A DNA stretch of 64,000 bases from positions 1 to 64,000 of the forward strand of contig NZ_JALJRK010000016.1 of assembly GCF_024519725.1 (NCBI RefSeq), written 5' to 3'. Under the pieces are notes generated by a model. It was given only the letters and a program-made list of their open reading frames with translations, had not been told where the DNA came from and searched no databases. The translations under genes were made by a program, and so were the position numbers. Source of the DNA: Microvirga sp. Mcv34. GTDB taxonomy: Bacteria > Pseudomonadota > Alphaproteobacteria > Rhizobiales > Beijerinckiaceae. Each line of letters starts with the position of its first letter. Position 1 is the stretch's first letter. Below are positions 26,751 through 35,602 of this stretch, piece by piece.

Positions 26751-27503
26751 TCAGCAATCATCCCCTTTGAAAGGCAGCGTCCCTTCGTAAGCCCACGTGG
26801 ACAGGCAATGTCGCAGATCCGCAGGCGTTCCCAGGCGGACCCTGGCAATGGTGTCTCCCTGGCCGATGCGCACGGACAGGCCGTCATGCGCATTGACGGT
26901 CTTGAACCCGTGCTCGTCGGTGAGATCGTCGCCGATGAAGATCGGGCGCCGACCCTTGTAGGGAGCCTCCTGGAGGAATCGCTCGATCACCTTGCCCTTC
27001 CCGGCCGCCGAGGGAAGGATTTCTGCCACAGCTTTTCCGTGTTGAACACGGTAATCCGCGCCCAGTGCCTCGACGGCCGCCCGGGCGGTGGCGAGGGCGA
27101 AATCCTTCTCGTGCGGAGCAAGGCGCCAATGAATGGCGACAGAGCAGCCCTTGTCTTCGATCAGGACGCCCTCCTTGTCGGCAACGACCCGGGACAGGCG
27201 CTCGACCGCCTCCCGCAGGGCGGGGTGCTCGTCGGGATCGCACATGGAGAGCTGCCCGGCGATGCGGTGCTCGAGCCCGTGAAGGCCGGCCATGTCGAAC
27301 ACATGGGGCACGAAGCGCGCATCCAGAAACGCGACGGGGCGTCCGCTGATGATTGCGAGCGCACCGCCGAGCCGCTCATGCAGCCGGGTAAGAATGTCCG
27401 GCAGACCCGGGTCCACGGCCACCGCGTCGGGCCGTTCGACGATGTCGACGAGGGTTCCGTCGAAATCGAGGAAGAGCGCATAGTCCTTGTTCACGTCAGG
27501 CAT
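26751..27503 (-). CDS. otsB: Trehalose-6-phosphate phosphatase
   Basis: A 250-residue HAD-superfamily phosphatase that dephosphorylates trehalose-6-P made by OtsA. The nucleophile motif is DFDGTLVD near residue 13; SGR and the later GDDLTDEHGF metal-binding motif (about residue 185) follow. Two ATGs are possible: 27503, used here, and 27533, which would overlap otsA by 8 bp; neither has a strong Shine-Dalgarno. It is sandwiched between otsA and the GH15 gene with almost no spacing, so the three are one operon. Confidence 0.92.
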   Translation of the reverse strand: MPDVNKDYALFLDFDGTLVDIVERPDAVAVDPGLPDILTRLHERLGGALAIISGRPVAFLDARFVPHVFDMAGLHGLEHRIAGQLSMCDPDEHPALREAVERLSRVVADKEGVLIEDKGCSVAIHWRLAPHEKDFALATARAAVEALGADYRVQHGKAVAEILPSAAGKGKVIERFLQEAPYKGRRPIFIGDDLTDEHGFKTVNAHDGLSVRIGQGDTIARVRLGTPADLRHCLSTWAYEGTLPFKGDDC

Positions 27504-27525
27504 CGAATCGGGTCTCGCAAGAGTT

Positions 27526-29760
27526 TCACGCATTGGCCGGTGCAAGCTTCCGCCCCCTGGCGATCAACCGCCTGATCCGCTGCTGCTTGCGCAGGCGGGA
27601 GGCGGCCAGCAGCATCTGGCCCGCCCACCGATAGACGTTTCTCTCCTTGACCTGATCGCGCATCAGCCGCATCCGCTCCCGTTGCTCGGGCTGCGGCATG
27701 GTCAGTGCGCGGTTGATGGCCTCGCCCATGGCGTGGGCGTTATAGGGATTCACGATCAATGCTTCGGACAGCTCGCGGGATGCGCCGGCAAAGGCCGACA
27801 GGATGAGCACGCCCTGTTCGTCGTCGCGCGCGGCCACGAACTCCTTGGCGACGAGGTTCATGCCGTCGTGCAGGCTCGACACGATGCACAGATCCGCCGC
27901 CCGGAAGAGCTCGAAGACCTGGTCTGGCTCGTGATGGCGGACGAGCAGCTTGATGGGCTCGTATCCGTTGCCGCCATGCCTCTCGTTGATGTCGCGCGCC
28001 AAGGCTTCGGCCTCTTCCTGGAGCTGGCGGTAGTTCGAAAGCTTGCTTCTGGTAGGCGCCGCCACCTGAACGAAAGCAAAATTACCGTGCCATTCCGGGT
28101 GCTCCGTCAGCAGCGCGTCGATGGCCTGCATGCGGTCGAGAATGCCCTTCGTGTAGTCGAAGCGCTCGATGCCGACGCCGATGCGCATGTCGGGGGACAG
28201 GCCCAGGCGCTCGCGCACGATCCTGCGGCATTCCTCCACGGGCTTCTGGCCCTCCATGGCGGTCGGCGGCCACTCGATCGAGATCGGATAGGGCCGGATC
28301 AGGGTTTCCTCGCCGCCGAAGAACACCGAATCCTTTTCCCGGTCGATGCGGCTCTCCACATAGGAATCGACCGCGTCCATGAAGTTGTTGCAATGGGCCT
28401 GGGTGTGGAAGCCGAGGATCGAGGAGCCCAGGAGCCCGTCGATGATCTCCTCGCGCCAGGGGCAGATGCCGAAGGTCTCCGCGTTCGGCCACGGGATGTG
28501 CCAGAAGGTCACGATGGTGGCCCGGGGCAGCCGGTCGCGGATCATGCGCGGCAGCAGGGCGAAATGGTAATCCTGCACGAGGATGATCGGATCCTCGCGC
28601 TTGGCCTCGGCCACGATCGCCTCGGCGAATTTTTCGTTCACGGATCGGTAGTACTGCCAGTCCGCCTCCCGGAAGATCGGCCGCACGAAGGCGATGTGGC
28701 ACAGGGGCCAGAGCCCCTCGTTGGCCGCGCCGTAATAATACCCGTCCTGCTCCTCGTCGGTGAGCCAGACGCGACGCAGGGTATAGGAGGGGTGATTCGG
28801 CGGCACGGGCACCCGGTCGCTGGCGTCGACCGTCTCCCGGTCCGCCGTGCCGCTGCCATGGGCGACCCAGGTGCCGCCGCAGGCGCGCACCACCGGCTCC
28901 AGGGCCGACACGAGGCCACTGGCCGGGATCTGCAGGGAAATCTCGCCGCTCTCCGTCCGGTTGTGGATGTAGGGCTCGCGGTTCGACACCACGATGACCT
29001 CCGAGCCCGACAGCTCGTTGGAGAGCGCGGCCCTCAGGGTCTCGGGGCTCCAGTCCGTATGGGCGGCGTCGATGGTCCGCCGCGAGGCTTCCAGCTCCTG
29101 GAGCACGTCGCGGATCTCCTGCCCGAGCGGGATGATGTTCTCCTCGACGGGCGGGTTGGCGTTGCCCGCGCGGGCGCTTTCGAGGGCCTGGCGGATCGAG
29201 GCCAGCCAGCGGCGCATGATGATGGCCGCGATCATGGCCGCCAGGGCCGCGGCCCCAAAGGCGACGCCGGCGAGAGCCAGGAAGAGATAATTCCTCGCCT
29301 CCCCGCCGCGCTGGTCGGCATAGCTCAGATCGTGCAGGACCACGAGATGACCGGTCCGCCCCCCGACATTCAGCGGGAAGGAGCTGACCAGGATGTTGTG
29401 ATCCTGGTTCCTGACGACGGAGAAGCTTTCCGCGTCGGACCGCGAGGCCTCCCGGCAGGAAAAGGACGGGGGCATGTTGCTGGTGGGGAAGCGCAGTTCC
29501 TGCCCGTCGCAATAGCCGATGGCGAGAACGCGCTCGTCGGTAGCGATGCGCTCGAACAGGATGCCGGCCTGCTGGATGTCGTTGCGGGCCAGGAGACCGC
29601 TCACCTGATCCCGGACGGAGTTGAAGACGAGGCGGGATCGCAGCTCGACGTCGCGGCGCGACCATTGTTCCACGAAGGATGTAGCAAAGGGCAGCACGGC
29701 CAGGATGACGATGGCCGCGACGAGCATTGCGATACCGCCAAAGCGGAAGATGATCCTCAA
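27526..29760 (-). CDS. otsA: Membrane-anchored trehalose-6-phosphate synthase with N-terminal sensor-like module
   Basis: A 744-residue fusion. TM1 (about 8-28), a periplasmic domain of about 130 residues with two cysteines (C84, C102), TM2 (about 158-182) and a short charged helical linker resemble a sensor-kinase front end. From about 254 a GT20 synthase follows: [30 protein letters not shown] and [10 protein letters not shown]. It would join UDP-glucose and glucose-6-P into trehalose-6-P at the inner membrane. The start is TTG with AAGGGA 9 nt upstream. Classical OtsA is about 470 residues and soluble, so the N-terminal 250 residues are extra. Confidence 0.9.
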   Translation of the reverse strand: MRIIFRFGGIAMLVAAIVILAVLPFATSFVEQWSRRDVELRSRLVFNSVRDQVSGLLARNDIQQAGILFERIATDERVLAIGYCDGQELRFPTSNMPPSFSCREASRSDAESFSVVRNQDHNILVSSFPLNVGGRTGHLVVLHDLSYADQRGGEARNYLFLALAGVAFGAAALAAMIAAIIMRRWLASIRQALESARAGNANPPVEENIIPLGQEIRDVLQELEASRRTIDAAHTDWSPETLRAALSNELSGSEVIVVSNREPYIHNRTESGEISLQIPASGLVSALEPVVRACGGTWVAHGSGTADRETVDASDRVPVPPNHPSYTLRRVWLTDEEQDGYYYGAANEGLWPLCHIAFVRPIFREADWQYYRSVNEKFAEAIVAEAKREDPIILVQDYHFALLPRMIRDRLPRATIVTFWHIPWPNAETFGICPWREEIIDGLLGSSILGFHTQAHCNNFMDAVDSYVESRIDREKDSVFFGGEETLIRPYPISIEWPPTAMEGQKPVEECRRIVRERLGLSPDMRIGVGIERFDYTKGILDRMQAIDALLTEHPEWHGNFAFVQVAAPTRSKLSNYRQLQEEAEALARDINERHGGNGYEPIKLLVRHHEPDQVFELFRAADLCIVSSLHDGMNLVAKEFVAARDDEQGVLILSAFAGASRELSEALIVNPYNAHAMGEAINRALTMPQPEQRERMRLMRDQVKERNVYRWAGQMLLAASRLRKQQRIRRLIARGRKLAPANA

Positions 29761-29977
29761 AACGCTAAGTCCCTTAAGAATACCAAGACCGTCATCGAGG
29801 CGGGCCGGTCCGATCCTGCGACGGAACCGCGGATTTTGCCTTCGATGGAGGAGCGCAGGAGAACCCAGCCCTCGCCCCTGTTATGGGTTCCCGCGCGGAA
29901 CTTTCCAGGCTTGGCAGGTCTGCGGTTGAATCTCTTACGCCTTGTTCGGCACGGACAACGCTCCCGGGGGCTCAAAC

Positions 29978-30018
29978 GAAAACCGCGGCCGAGGCTCATG
30001 GCCTCGACCGCGGTTTTC
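29978..30018 (-). terminator. Terminator of the type I secretion operon
   Basis: An 18-bp stem with one mismatch (outer GAAAACCGCGG pairing with CCGCGGTTTTC, inner CGAGGC with GCCTCG, 5-nt loop) lying 24 bp after the adaptor stop. Read on the minus strand it ends in GGTTTTCGTTT, a usable T-tract. It separates the secretion genes from the otsA operon, whose promoter must lie in 29761-29977. Confidence 0.8.
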
Positions 30019-30041
30019 GATATTTGTCCGGACTGGAGGGA

Positions 30042-31364
30042 TCAGTGCTCGCGGAAGGCGCGGGCGATCTGCTCCTCCATGGGCTTGAAGAAGTACTCGA
30101 ACGGGGTGCGCTGGTTCACCTCGACGAAGACCTCGGCCTGCATGCCGGCGATCAGATGAAGGTTCTCGAGCTTCTTGATCTCGTCCTGGGGCAGCTCGAC
30201 GCGGATCGTGTAGAAGGTCGCGCCCGTCTGCTGATCGCGCGATACGTCGGCCGAGATCCGGGCGACGGTGCCGTGCAGATCCGGGATCATGCGCGCATTC
30301 GAGGCATGGACCTTCACGGTCGCCTTCTGGCCGATCTTCACCTGGTCGATCTCGTTGGGCAGCACCTTGGCTTCGAGTTCGAGCTTGTCGTTCACCGGAA
30401 CGATGTTCATCACCGGCTCGGCCGGGGAGATCACGCCGCCGATGGTGTGAACGTTCAGCTGGTGGACATAGCCGTCGCTCGGCGCGCGGATGTCGATGCG
30501 CTTCAGCTGGTCCTCGGCCGCCACGCGCCGCTCGGTGTATTCCGCGATCTTGCCCTGGATCTCGCGCAGCTCCTGCATCGCCTCGGCGCGCATCTGCTCG
30601 TCGATCTGGATGATCTGGAACTTGGTCTCGGCGATACGGCTCTCGGCCTGCGCGACGGCGGCGATGAGCTGGCCGCGCTGGCCTTCGATGCTCGCGGCGT
30701 CACGCTCGAGGGCGTTCAGGCGCGTGATCGGGACCAGATTCTTCTCGTAGAGATCGCGAACGCCCTTGAGTTCCGCCACGATCAGCTCGGCCTCACGGGC
30801 CTTGGCCGTCTGCTGGGCCTTCAAGCCCACGATCTCGTCCTCGGACTGCGCAATGCGCTTGCGGAGCTGGTCCTTCTGCGCGTCGCGCGAGGCGCCCCGC
30901 GCGGTGAAGAGCGTGCGCTCGGACGACATGATCTTGATGACGGCCGGCTCGTTGGTGCGGCTGGCGAATTCATCGGGCGTCCTGACTTCGGTCGCTCCAT
31001 CGCGCTCGGCTTCCAGGCGCGCCTGGCGGCCGAGATACTCATCGAGCTGCTTGGACACCACCTGCAGGTTGGCGCGGGTCAGGGTCTCGTCCAGGCGGAC
31101 CAGGAGATCGCCCTGGGACACCCGGTCACCTTCCTTGACCTTCAGCTCGCCGACGATGCCCCCGGTCGAGTGCTGGACCTTCTTCACGCTGGTATCGACC
31201 ACGAACTGGCCGCCGGCAACAACCGCGCCGGAAAGGGTCGACGTGGCCGCCCAGAGGCCGATGGTTCCGGCGAAGAGGGCGATCATGGCCACGCCGCCGA
31301 TCGTCGATTGCCGCAGCATCCGCTGGTGGGCGGAGGGTTTCTTGGGAGCTTGAATGACCAACAT
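30042..31364 (-). CDS. Type I secretion periplasmic adaptor (HlyD/PrtE family)
   Basis: A 440-residue membrane fusion protein. One N-terminal membrane span (about residues 25-47) is followed by a lipoyl-like segment (VKKVQHSTGGIVGEL), a long coiled coil (about 100-290, rich in E, R, Q and A) and a beta-barrel part with the VNEVKVGQKATVKV-like region. It would bridge the inner-membrane ABC exporter and a TolC-type outer-membrane channel. Its ATG directly follows the exporter stop (TAA-ATG). No TolC gene is in the window. Confidence 0.93.
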   Translation of the reverse strand: MLVIQAPKKPSAHQRMLRQSTIGGVAMIALFAGTIGLWAATSTLSGAVVAGGQFVVDTSVKKVQHSTGGIVGELKVKEGDRVSQGDLLVRLDETLTRANLQVVSKQLDEYLGRQARLEAERDGATEVRTPDEFASRTNEPAVIKIMSSERTLFTARGASRDAQKDQLRKRIAQSEDEIVGLKAQQTAKAREAELIVAELKGVRDLYEKNLVPITRLNALERDAASIEGQRGQLIAAVAQAESRIAETKFQIIQIDEQMRAEAMQELREIQGKIAEYTERRVAAEDQLKRIDIRAPSDGYVHQLNVHTIGGVISPAEPVMNIVPVNDKLELEAKVLPNEIDQVKIGQKATVKVHASNARMIPDLHGTVARISADVSRDQQTGATFYTIRVELPQDEIKKLENLHLIAGMQAEVFVEVNQRTPFEYFFKPMEEQIARAFREH

Positions 31365-33140
31365 TTAACCAACCTCTCGCAGGTTCGCAGCCTGGGCTGC
31401 CGGCGCCTGCTGCGGCCGCACCGGGGCCGGTGCCGGCGTCGCATTGCGTTTCATGACGGACTGCAGAACCTCGTCGCGCGGTCCGACAGCCTTGATGCGG
31501 CCCTCTTCCATGATGGCGACCTGATCGACCTGGCCGAGAGCCGCCGGACGGTGCGTGATCACGATCACGACGCCGCCGCGCTTGCGAACTGCCAGGATGG
31601 CTTGGTTCAGAGCCTCGTCGCCGGCGCCGTCGAGGCTGGCATTCGGCTCGTCGAGCACGACCAGGAACGGGTTGCCGTAGAGGGCGCGGGCGAGGGCCAC
31701 GCGCTGGCGCTGGCCACCCGACAGGGAGGCGCCGCTCTCGCCGATGCGGGTATCGTAGCCGTCGGGCAGGTTGAGGATGAGCTCATGCGCACCGGCGGTC
31801 TGAGCCGCGGCGATGATATCCTCCGGGTTGGGCTTCGGCTGGAAGCGGGCGATGTTCTCGGCGACCGTGCCCTCGAACAGCTCCACGTCCTGCGGGAGAT
31901 AGCCCACGTGGCGGCCGAGAGAATCCGGCTCCCACTGGTCGAGCGCCGCGCCGTCGAGGCGGATCTCGCCGCGCAGGGTCGGCCACACGCCGACGAGGGC
32001 GCGGGCGAGGGTCGACTTGCCCGAGGCGCTGGGGCCGATGAGGCCGAGGCCCTGACCGGCCTGGAGTTTGAGCGAGGCGGCCTGGACGATCGGCAGCGAG
32101 GCGCCGGGAGCCCCGACATAGACCTCTTCCACCGACAGGGCGGCCTTCGGGGCGGGCAGCGGCATGCGCTGGCCCTGGGCCGGCACGAGCGACATGATGT
32201 GCTGCAGGCGGCGATAGGCCTGGCGGGAGGCGGTGAAGCCCTTCCAGTGCGCGACCGCGATTTCGATCGGGGCGAGAGCGCGGGACATCAGGATCGAGCC
32301 CGCGATCATGAGGCCGCCCGACATCTGTCCCTGGATCACGTAATAGGCGCCGAGACCGAGGACGGCCGACTGGATGACCATGCGGAAGACCTTGGCGAAG
32401 GCGCTGATGCCGGCCGAGGATTCGCTGGCGAGCAGGCCGTCATTGACGTGACGGACATGCACTTCGTCGTAGCGCTTGGCCAGGAAGCCGAGCATGCCGT
32501 TGGCGCGGATGGCCTCCGCGTTGCGGCGGCTCGTCTCGGCCATGGCATGGCGCTCGGCGCCGCTCTTGGTCACCTCATAGGACGGGGCCTTGCTCTTGGC
32601 GTCCGTGTAGAGGGTCAGGATGATGATGACCACGCCGCCGACCACGGACAGGACGCCGATGCCGGGGTGGATCATGAAGCAGCCGATGAGGAAGATCGGC
32701 ATGAAGGGCATGTCGAACAGGGCTGTCGGACCCAGGCTCGACAGGAAGCCGCGGATCGTGTCGACATCGCGGATCGGCTGCATGCTCTCGGCCTGCTTGG
32801 CGCCCTTGAGGGGCATCGTGGCCACGAGATCGAAGACCCGGTGGGAGAGCAGCTCGTCGAAGCGGGCGCCGATGCGGGCCAGCATGCGGCCGCGCAGCAT
32901 GTCGAGGCCGCCCGATAGGGAATACGCCGCGAGCGTGATCAGCGACAGGCCGATCAGGGTGGGGATGCTCCGGCTCGACAGCACGCGGTCATAGACCTGG
33001 AGCATATAGAGGGAGCCGGTGAGGGCCAGAAGGTTGACCACTGCCGAGAACACGGCAACCCCGGTGAAGGAGGGAAGACAGGACTTCAGAGCGTCTTGGA
33101 CCTCTGTGCTTTCTTCCCGATTTCTCGATGCCTGCTTCAT
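31365..33140 (-). CDS. Type I secretion ABC exporter (PrtD/HlyB family)
   Basis: A 591-residue fused exporter: membrane domain about residues 25-310, then an ATPase domain with Walker A GPSASGKST near 375, LSGGQRQR near 475 and LDEPNASLD near 500. There is no N-terminal C39 peptidase domain, which points to the PrtD branch that exports RTX proteins and proteases. I chose the ATG at 33140 because GGAAAC precedes it and the hydrophobic domain follows closely. Upstream lies a 395-bp regulatory region with two large inverted repeats. The RTX/CHRD protein at 46277 is a possible cargo. Confidence 0.93.
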   Translation of the reverse strand: MKQASRNREESTEVQDALKSCLPSFTGVAVFSAVVNLLALTGSLYMLQVYDRVLSSRSIPTLIGLSLITLAAYSLSGGLDMLRGRMLARIGARFDELLSHRVFDLVATMPLKGAKQAESMQPIRDVDTIRGFLSSLGPTALFDMPFMPIFLIGCFMIHPGIGVLSVVGGVVIIILTLYTDAKSKAPSYEVTKSGAERHAMAETSRRNAEAIRANGMLGFLAKRYDEVHVRHVNDGLLASESSAGISAFAKVFRMVIQSAVLGLGAYYVIQGQMSGGLMIAGSILMSRALAPIEIAVAHWKGFTASRQAYRRLQHIMSLVPAQGQRMPLPAPKAALSVEEVYVGAPGASLPIVQAASLKLQAGQGLGLIGPSASGKSTLARALVGVWPTLRGEIRLDGAALDQWEPDSLGRHVGYLPQDVELFEGTVAENIARFQPKPNPEDIIAAAQTAGAHELILNLPDGYDTRIGESGASLSGGQRQRVALARALYGNPFLVVLDEPNASLDGAGDEALNQAILAVRKRGGVVIVITHRPAALGQVDQVAIMEEGRIKAVGPRDEVLQSVMKRNATPAPAPVRPQQAPAAQAANLREVG

Positions 33141-33192
33141 AATCTGTTTCCATCGGCCGACCGGCAATCCGGTGCCTTCGTGGTGGTAGAGC

Positions 33193-33222
33193 CATTGTGT
33201 AAGGTTATACCTTACCACAATG
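33193..33222 (-). promoter_or_regulatory. Large imperfect palindrome upstream of the type I secretion operon
   Basis: A 30-bp palindrome: CATTGTG-TAAGGT on the left, ACCTTA-CCACAATG on the right, with a TAT centre and a single bulged base. The inner GTAAGGT/ACCTTAC arms are perfect over 7 bp. It ends 53 bp before the exporter start, so it could be a repressor operator or, if transcribed, an RNA hairpin in the leader. Confidence 0.6.
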
Positions 33223-33260
33223 TTCGCCATCTGGCGATGGCTGCGATGTCGGGCTGTGGC

Positions 33261-33322
33261 CCCACAAGAGTATCCCGTTATGGTTAGGCCCGGAAGGGCC
33301 GGTTTCTCAGTACTCTTATGGG
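33261..33322. other. Candidate structured RNA / long stem in secretion-operon leader
   Basis: Outer arms CCCACAAGAGTA (33261-33272) and TACTCTTATGGG (33311-33322) pair over 12 bp with one G-T type mismatch. Inside lies GGCCC-GGAA-GGGCC (33287-33300), a 5-bp stem capped on the plus strand by a GNRA-type tetraloop. A two-tier fold like this is more than expected by chance. I do not recognise a known riboswitch family. A TATAAT at 33376-33381 and TTGACA at 33390-33395, both read on the minus strand, lie upstream but too close together to be one promoter. Confidence 0.45.
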
Positions 33323-33477
33323 AATTGGAGGTGCCCCAAGATGGTCGCTTTCCGTTACGCCATCTTTGTAACCCTATTATATGTAACTATGTCAACAAAA
33401 AGTTCGATTCAGATATAAATTATTGATGTTCCTACCGATTTAGGGAGGCACGTAACGCAATTACCGAATTGTAAAGA

Positions 33478-33504
33478 TAACCCTTTGGTAAACTTTCAGG
33501 GTTA
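33478..33504 (+). promoter_or_regulatory. 7-bp inverted repeat upstream of the coiled-coil gene
   Basis: TAACCCT (33478-33484) and AGGGTTA (33498-33504) form a perfect inverted repeat with a 13-nt spacer, ending 31 bp before the start at 33536. Centre spacing of two helical half-turns fits a dimeric regulator site. The whole stretch 33350-33500 is strikingly AT-rich relative to the rest of the window, which marks the promoter zone of this divergent pair. Confidence 0.4.
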
Positions 33505-33535
33505 ATGCTCTCTGACCTGGAAATGAGGTCGGAAT

Positions 33536-34414
33536 ATGGACATCAACATACGTTCTCAGGCCCCCAGCGGAGCCGCCGAACAGGCCGGCGCAGCACCCGT
33601 TCACCCGACCCGGCTCGACCCCATGGCCAGTGCGGCCCTGGAAGAGGCCATCCGGAGCGCGAAGCTCGGCCTGAAGCCAGCGCCCTCCCCCGCGGCTGGA
33701 ACAAGCGAAGCAGCGGCAGCGGGGCATCGACCCTCTCGCGCGAGGTACCTGGGACAAGCCGCCATGGCTCTTCTCCTGGTCGGAGCCGGCTGGACCGCCT
33801 CCTACATGGGAACATTGGCCAACCAGGAGGCCATCCGGCGCCTCGAAACCGAGACGACCCGCAGCCGGGATATCCTCGCCCGGCTGAGCACCGACCTGGA
33901 CACCCTTCGAGAGACGGTCGTCGCGTTCAAGGATGTCGAGCACACCGCGTCCACATCGTCGGCGTCCGAACGGACGGAACTGTCGGACAAGGTCGAGCGC
34001 CTGACCGTCAGCCTGGAAGAGCCGGGCAAGAAGTTCTCCTCCCTCGAGGAAAGGTTCGGGCGGATGGAAAGCCAGATCATGACGGCTCTTGCGGAGCTGA
34101 ACGCCAAGCCGGCGGCTCCGGCCGCACCTCCGGTGACGGAGGCGGTCCTGCGCGAGGAAGTCCCCGCGCCCAAGGAAGCTCCTGCTCCTAAGGAAGCTCC
34201 TGCCCCCAAGCCGCTGAAAAGCGAACCGGTCGACGGATGGGTACTCCGGGAGGTCTATGACGGCGCGGCCCTCGTCGAGAACCGCAGCCGCCGCCTCTAC
34301 GAGGTCATGCCCGGCGGTCTCTTGCCCGGCGTCGGCCGCATCGAGGCCATCGAGCGCCGCGGCGCCCGCTGGGTGGTGGTCACCGACAAGGGCTTCATCG
34401 GCACCTACCGTTAA
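33536..34414 (+). CDS. Hypothetical membrane protein with coiled coil and Pro/Ala/Lys-rich linker
   Basis: A 292-residue protein I do not recognise. A 70-residue Ala/Pro-rich cytoplasmic N-terminus leads to one membrane span (about 73-92), then a periplasmic coiled coil (about 95-190), a repetitive Pro-Ala-Pro-Lys-Glu-Ala linker (about 210-228, three near-identical copies) and a small C-terminal beta-rich domain (about 233-292). The design resembles wall- or division-associated bitopic proteins. It is divergent from the type I secretion operon across a structured promoter region. Its stop overlaps the convergent DUF2474 stop by 4 bp. Confidence 0.75.
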   Translation: MDINIRSQAPSGAAEQAGAAPVHPTRLDPMASAALEEAIRSAKLGLKPAPSPAAGTSEAAAAGHRPSRARYLGQAAMALLLVGAGWTASYMGTLANQEAIRRLETETTRSRDILARLSTDLDTLRETVVAFKDVEHTASTSSASERTELSDKVERLTVSLEEPGKKFSSLEERFGRMESQIMTALAELNAKPAAPAAPPVTEAVLREEVPAPKEAPAPKEAPAPKPLKSEPVDGWVLREVYDGAALVENRSRRLYEVMPGGLLPGVGRIEAIERRGARWVVVTDKGFIGTYR

Positions 34415-34542
34415 CGGGGAATGATGCCCCTCAGGCCGTAGACGAGCCCCGCGAAGACCGCGAGGCTCGCCACATAGATCAGGACGAACCAGAGAAGGCG
34501 TTTCGCGCGCGATCCCGGCGGGCGATCCATGTCAGTCCGCAT
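34411..34542 (-). CDS. DUF2474-type small subunit of bd-type oxidase
   Basis: A 43-residue peptide with one membrane span (about residues 17-38) after a basic N-terminus (MRTDMDRPPGSRAKR). Its ATG shares a base with the cioB stop (TGATG), so it is translationally coupled. Small single-span proteins in this position (CydX, CydS, DUF2474) stabilise the haem site of bd oxidases. The sequence and location fit DUF2474 better than CydX. An internal ATG four codons later is also possible. Confidence 0.8.
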   Translation of the reverse strand: MRTDMDRPPGSRAKRLLWFVLIYVASLAVFAGLVYGLRGIIPR

Positions 34543-35591
34543 CAATGATACCCGTAGCCGCCGCCCGAGATCTCCTCGGCGACCTTGCCGCGGAAGACGT
34601 AATAGGCATAGGCCGTGTAGGCAAAGGTGATCGGCAGCACGATGGCGAAGCCGACCAGGGCGAAAAGCTGCGAACTGACCGTGTTGGCGGTGTCCCAGAT
34701 CGTGAGGCTCGGCGGCACGATGAAGGGAAAGAGGCTGACGCCGAGGCCGAGATAGCCCAGCAGGAACAGGGCAATCGTCAGGAAAAACGGCCTCACGTGC
34801 CGCCCCTCCTCCAGGTCGCGGAAGAGCCGGTAGGCGACATAGGCCGTGACCAGCGGGATCGGCGCGAGGAAGGCGATATTCGGCCAGGTGAACCAGCGCG
34901 TCTCGATCTGCCGCCCCAGGAACGGCACCCATACCGACACGATCGCCATGGCGAGAATGGTGGCGAGGAGAAAGCGCACCGCCATGCGGCGCGCCCAGAT
35001 TTCCAGTTCGCCCGTGGTCTTCATCACGCACCAGGTCGCGCCGAGAAGCCCATAGCCGCAGATGAGGCTGATGCCGGTGAGCACGCTGAAGGGCGTCAGG
35101 AAATCGAAGGTGCCGCCGGTGAACTGGCGACCGTCGGTGGGAAAGCCCTGCACGAAGGCGCCCAGCACCATGCCCTGGAAGAACGTCGCCAGGAGCGAGC
35201 CGAAGAAGAAGGCGTTGTCCCACACGAATTTCGAGCGATCCGCCTTGAAGCGGAACTCGAAAGCGACGCCGCGGAAGATCAGCGCGATCAGCATGAGGAT
35301 GATCGGCACGTAGAGCGCCGGCATGAGGACCGCATAGGCGATGTGAAACACCGCGAAGAGACCGCCGCCGCCGAGGATGAGCCAGGTCTCGTTGCCGTCC
35401 CAGATCGGCGCCACCGAAAACATCATCCGGTCGCGCCAGTTCTCGCTGCCGGCCGCCTTGAAGAGGATGCCGACGCCGAGATCGAACCCATCGACAATCA
35501 CGTACATGGCGACGGCGACCGCGATCAGCCCCGCCCAGATCAGCGGCAGCCAGAAGGCCAATCCTTCGTGTTCCATACCGAAACCGAACAT
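34542..35591 (-). CDS. cioB: Cytochrome bd-type quinol oxidase subunit II (CioB-like)
   Basis: A 349-residue membrane protein with about eight or nine spans. The N-terminal segment with YVIVDGFDLGVGILF near residues 31-45 is characteristic of CydB/CioB. It is the structural partner of subunit I, needed for a functional quinol oxidase. It starts 11 bp after the subunit I stop and is followed without gap by the DUF2474 peptide. Length is somewhat short relative to E. coli CydB, as in CIO-type enzymes. Confidence 0.94.
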   Translation of the reverse strand: MFGFGMEHEGLAFWLPLIWAGLIAVAVAMYVIVDGFDLGVGILFKAAGSENWRDRMMFSVAPIWDGNETWLILGGGGLFAVFHIAYAVLMPALYVPIILMLIALIFRGVAFEFRFKADRSKFVWDNAFFFGSLLATFFQGMVLGAFVQGFPTDGRQFTGGTFDFLTPFSVLTGISLICGYGLLGATWCVMKTTGELEIWARRMAVRFLLATILAMAIVSVWVPFLGRQIETRWFTWPNIAFLAPIPLVTAYVAYRLFRDLEEGRHVRPFFLTIALFLLGYLGLGVSLFPFIVPPSLTIWDTANTVSSQLFALVGFAIVLPITFAYTAYAYYVFRGKVAEEISGGGYGYH

Positions 35592-35602
35592 GCCCTGCCC
35601 TC

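Noticed and set aside
27487-30159. 890-codon plus-strand frame opposite otsA
   Set aside because: Antisense shadow of the trehalose synthase; no recognisable domain, and composition is typical of a complementary frame in GC-rich DNA.
29883-32918. Very long open frame (over 1000 codons) on the plus strand across the secretion genes
   Set aside because: It is antisense to the type I adaptor and exporter, whose motifs are unmistakable. The translation is a low-complexity mix of R, D, H, L and G typical of a GC-rich antisense frame.
33376-33395. TTGACA and TATAAT on the minus strand as one sigma-70 promoter of the secretion operon
   Set aside because: They are separated by only 8 bp instead of about 17, so they cannot be the two halves of one promoter; each alone is weak evidence.
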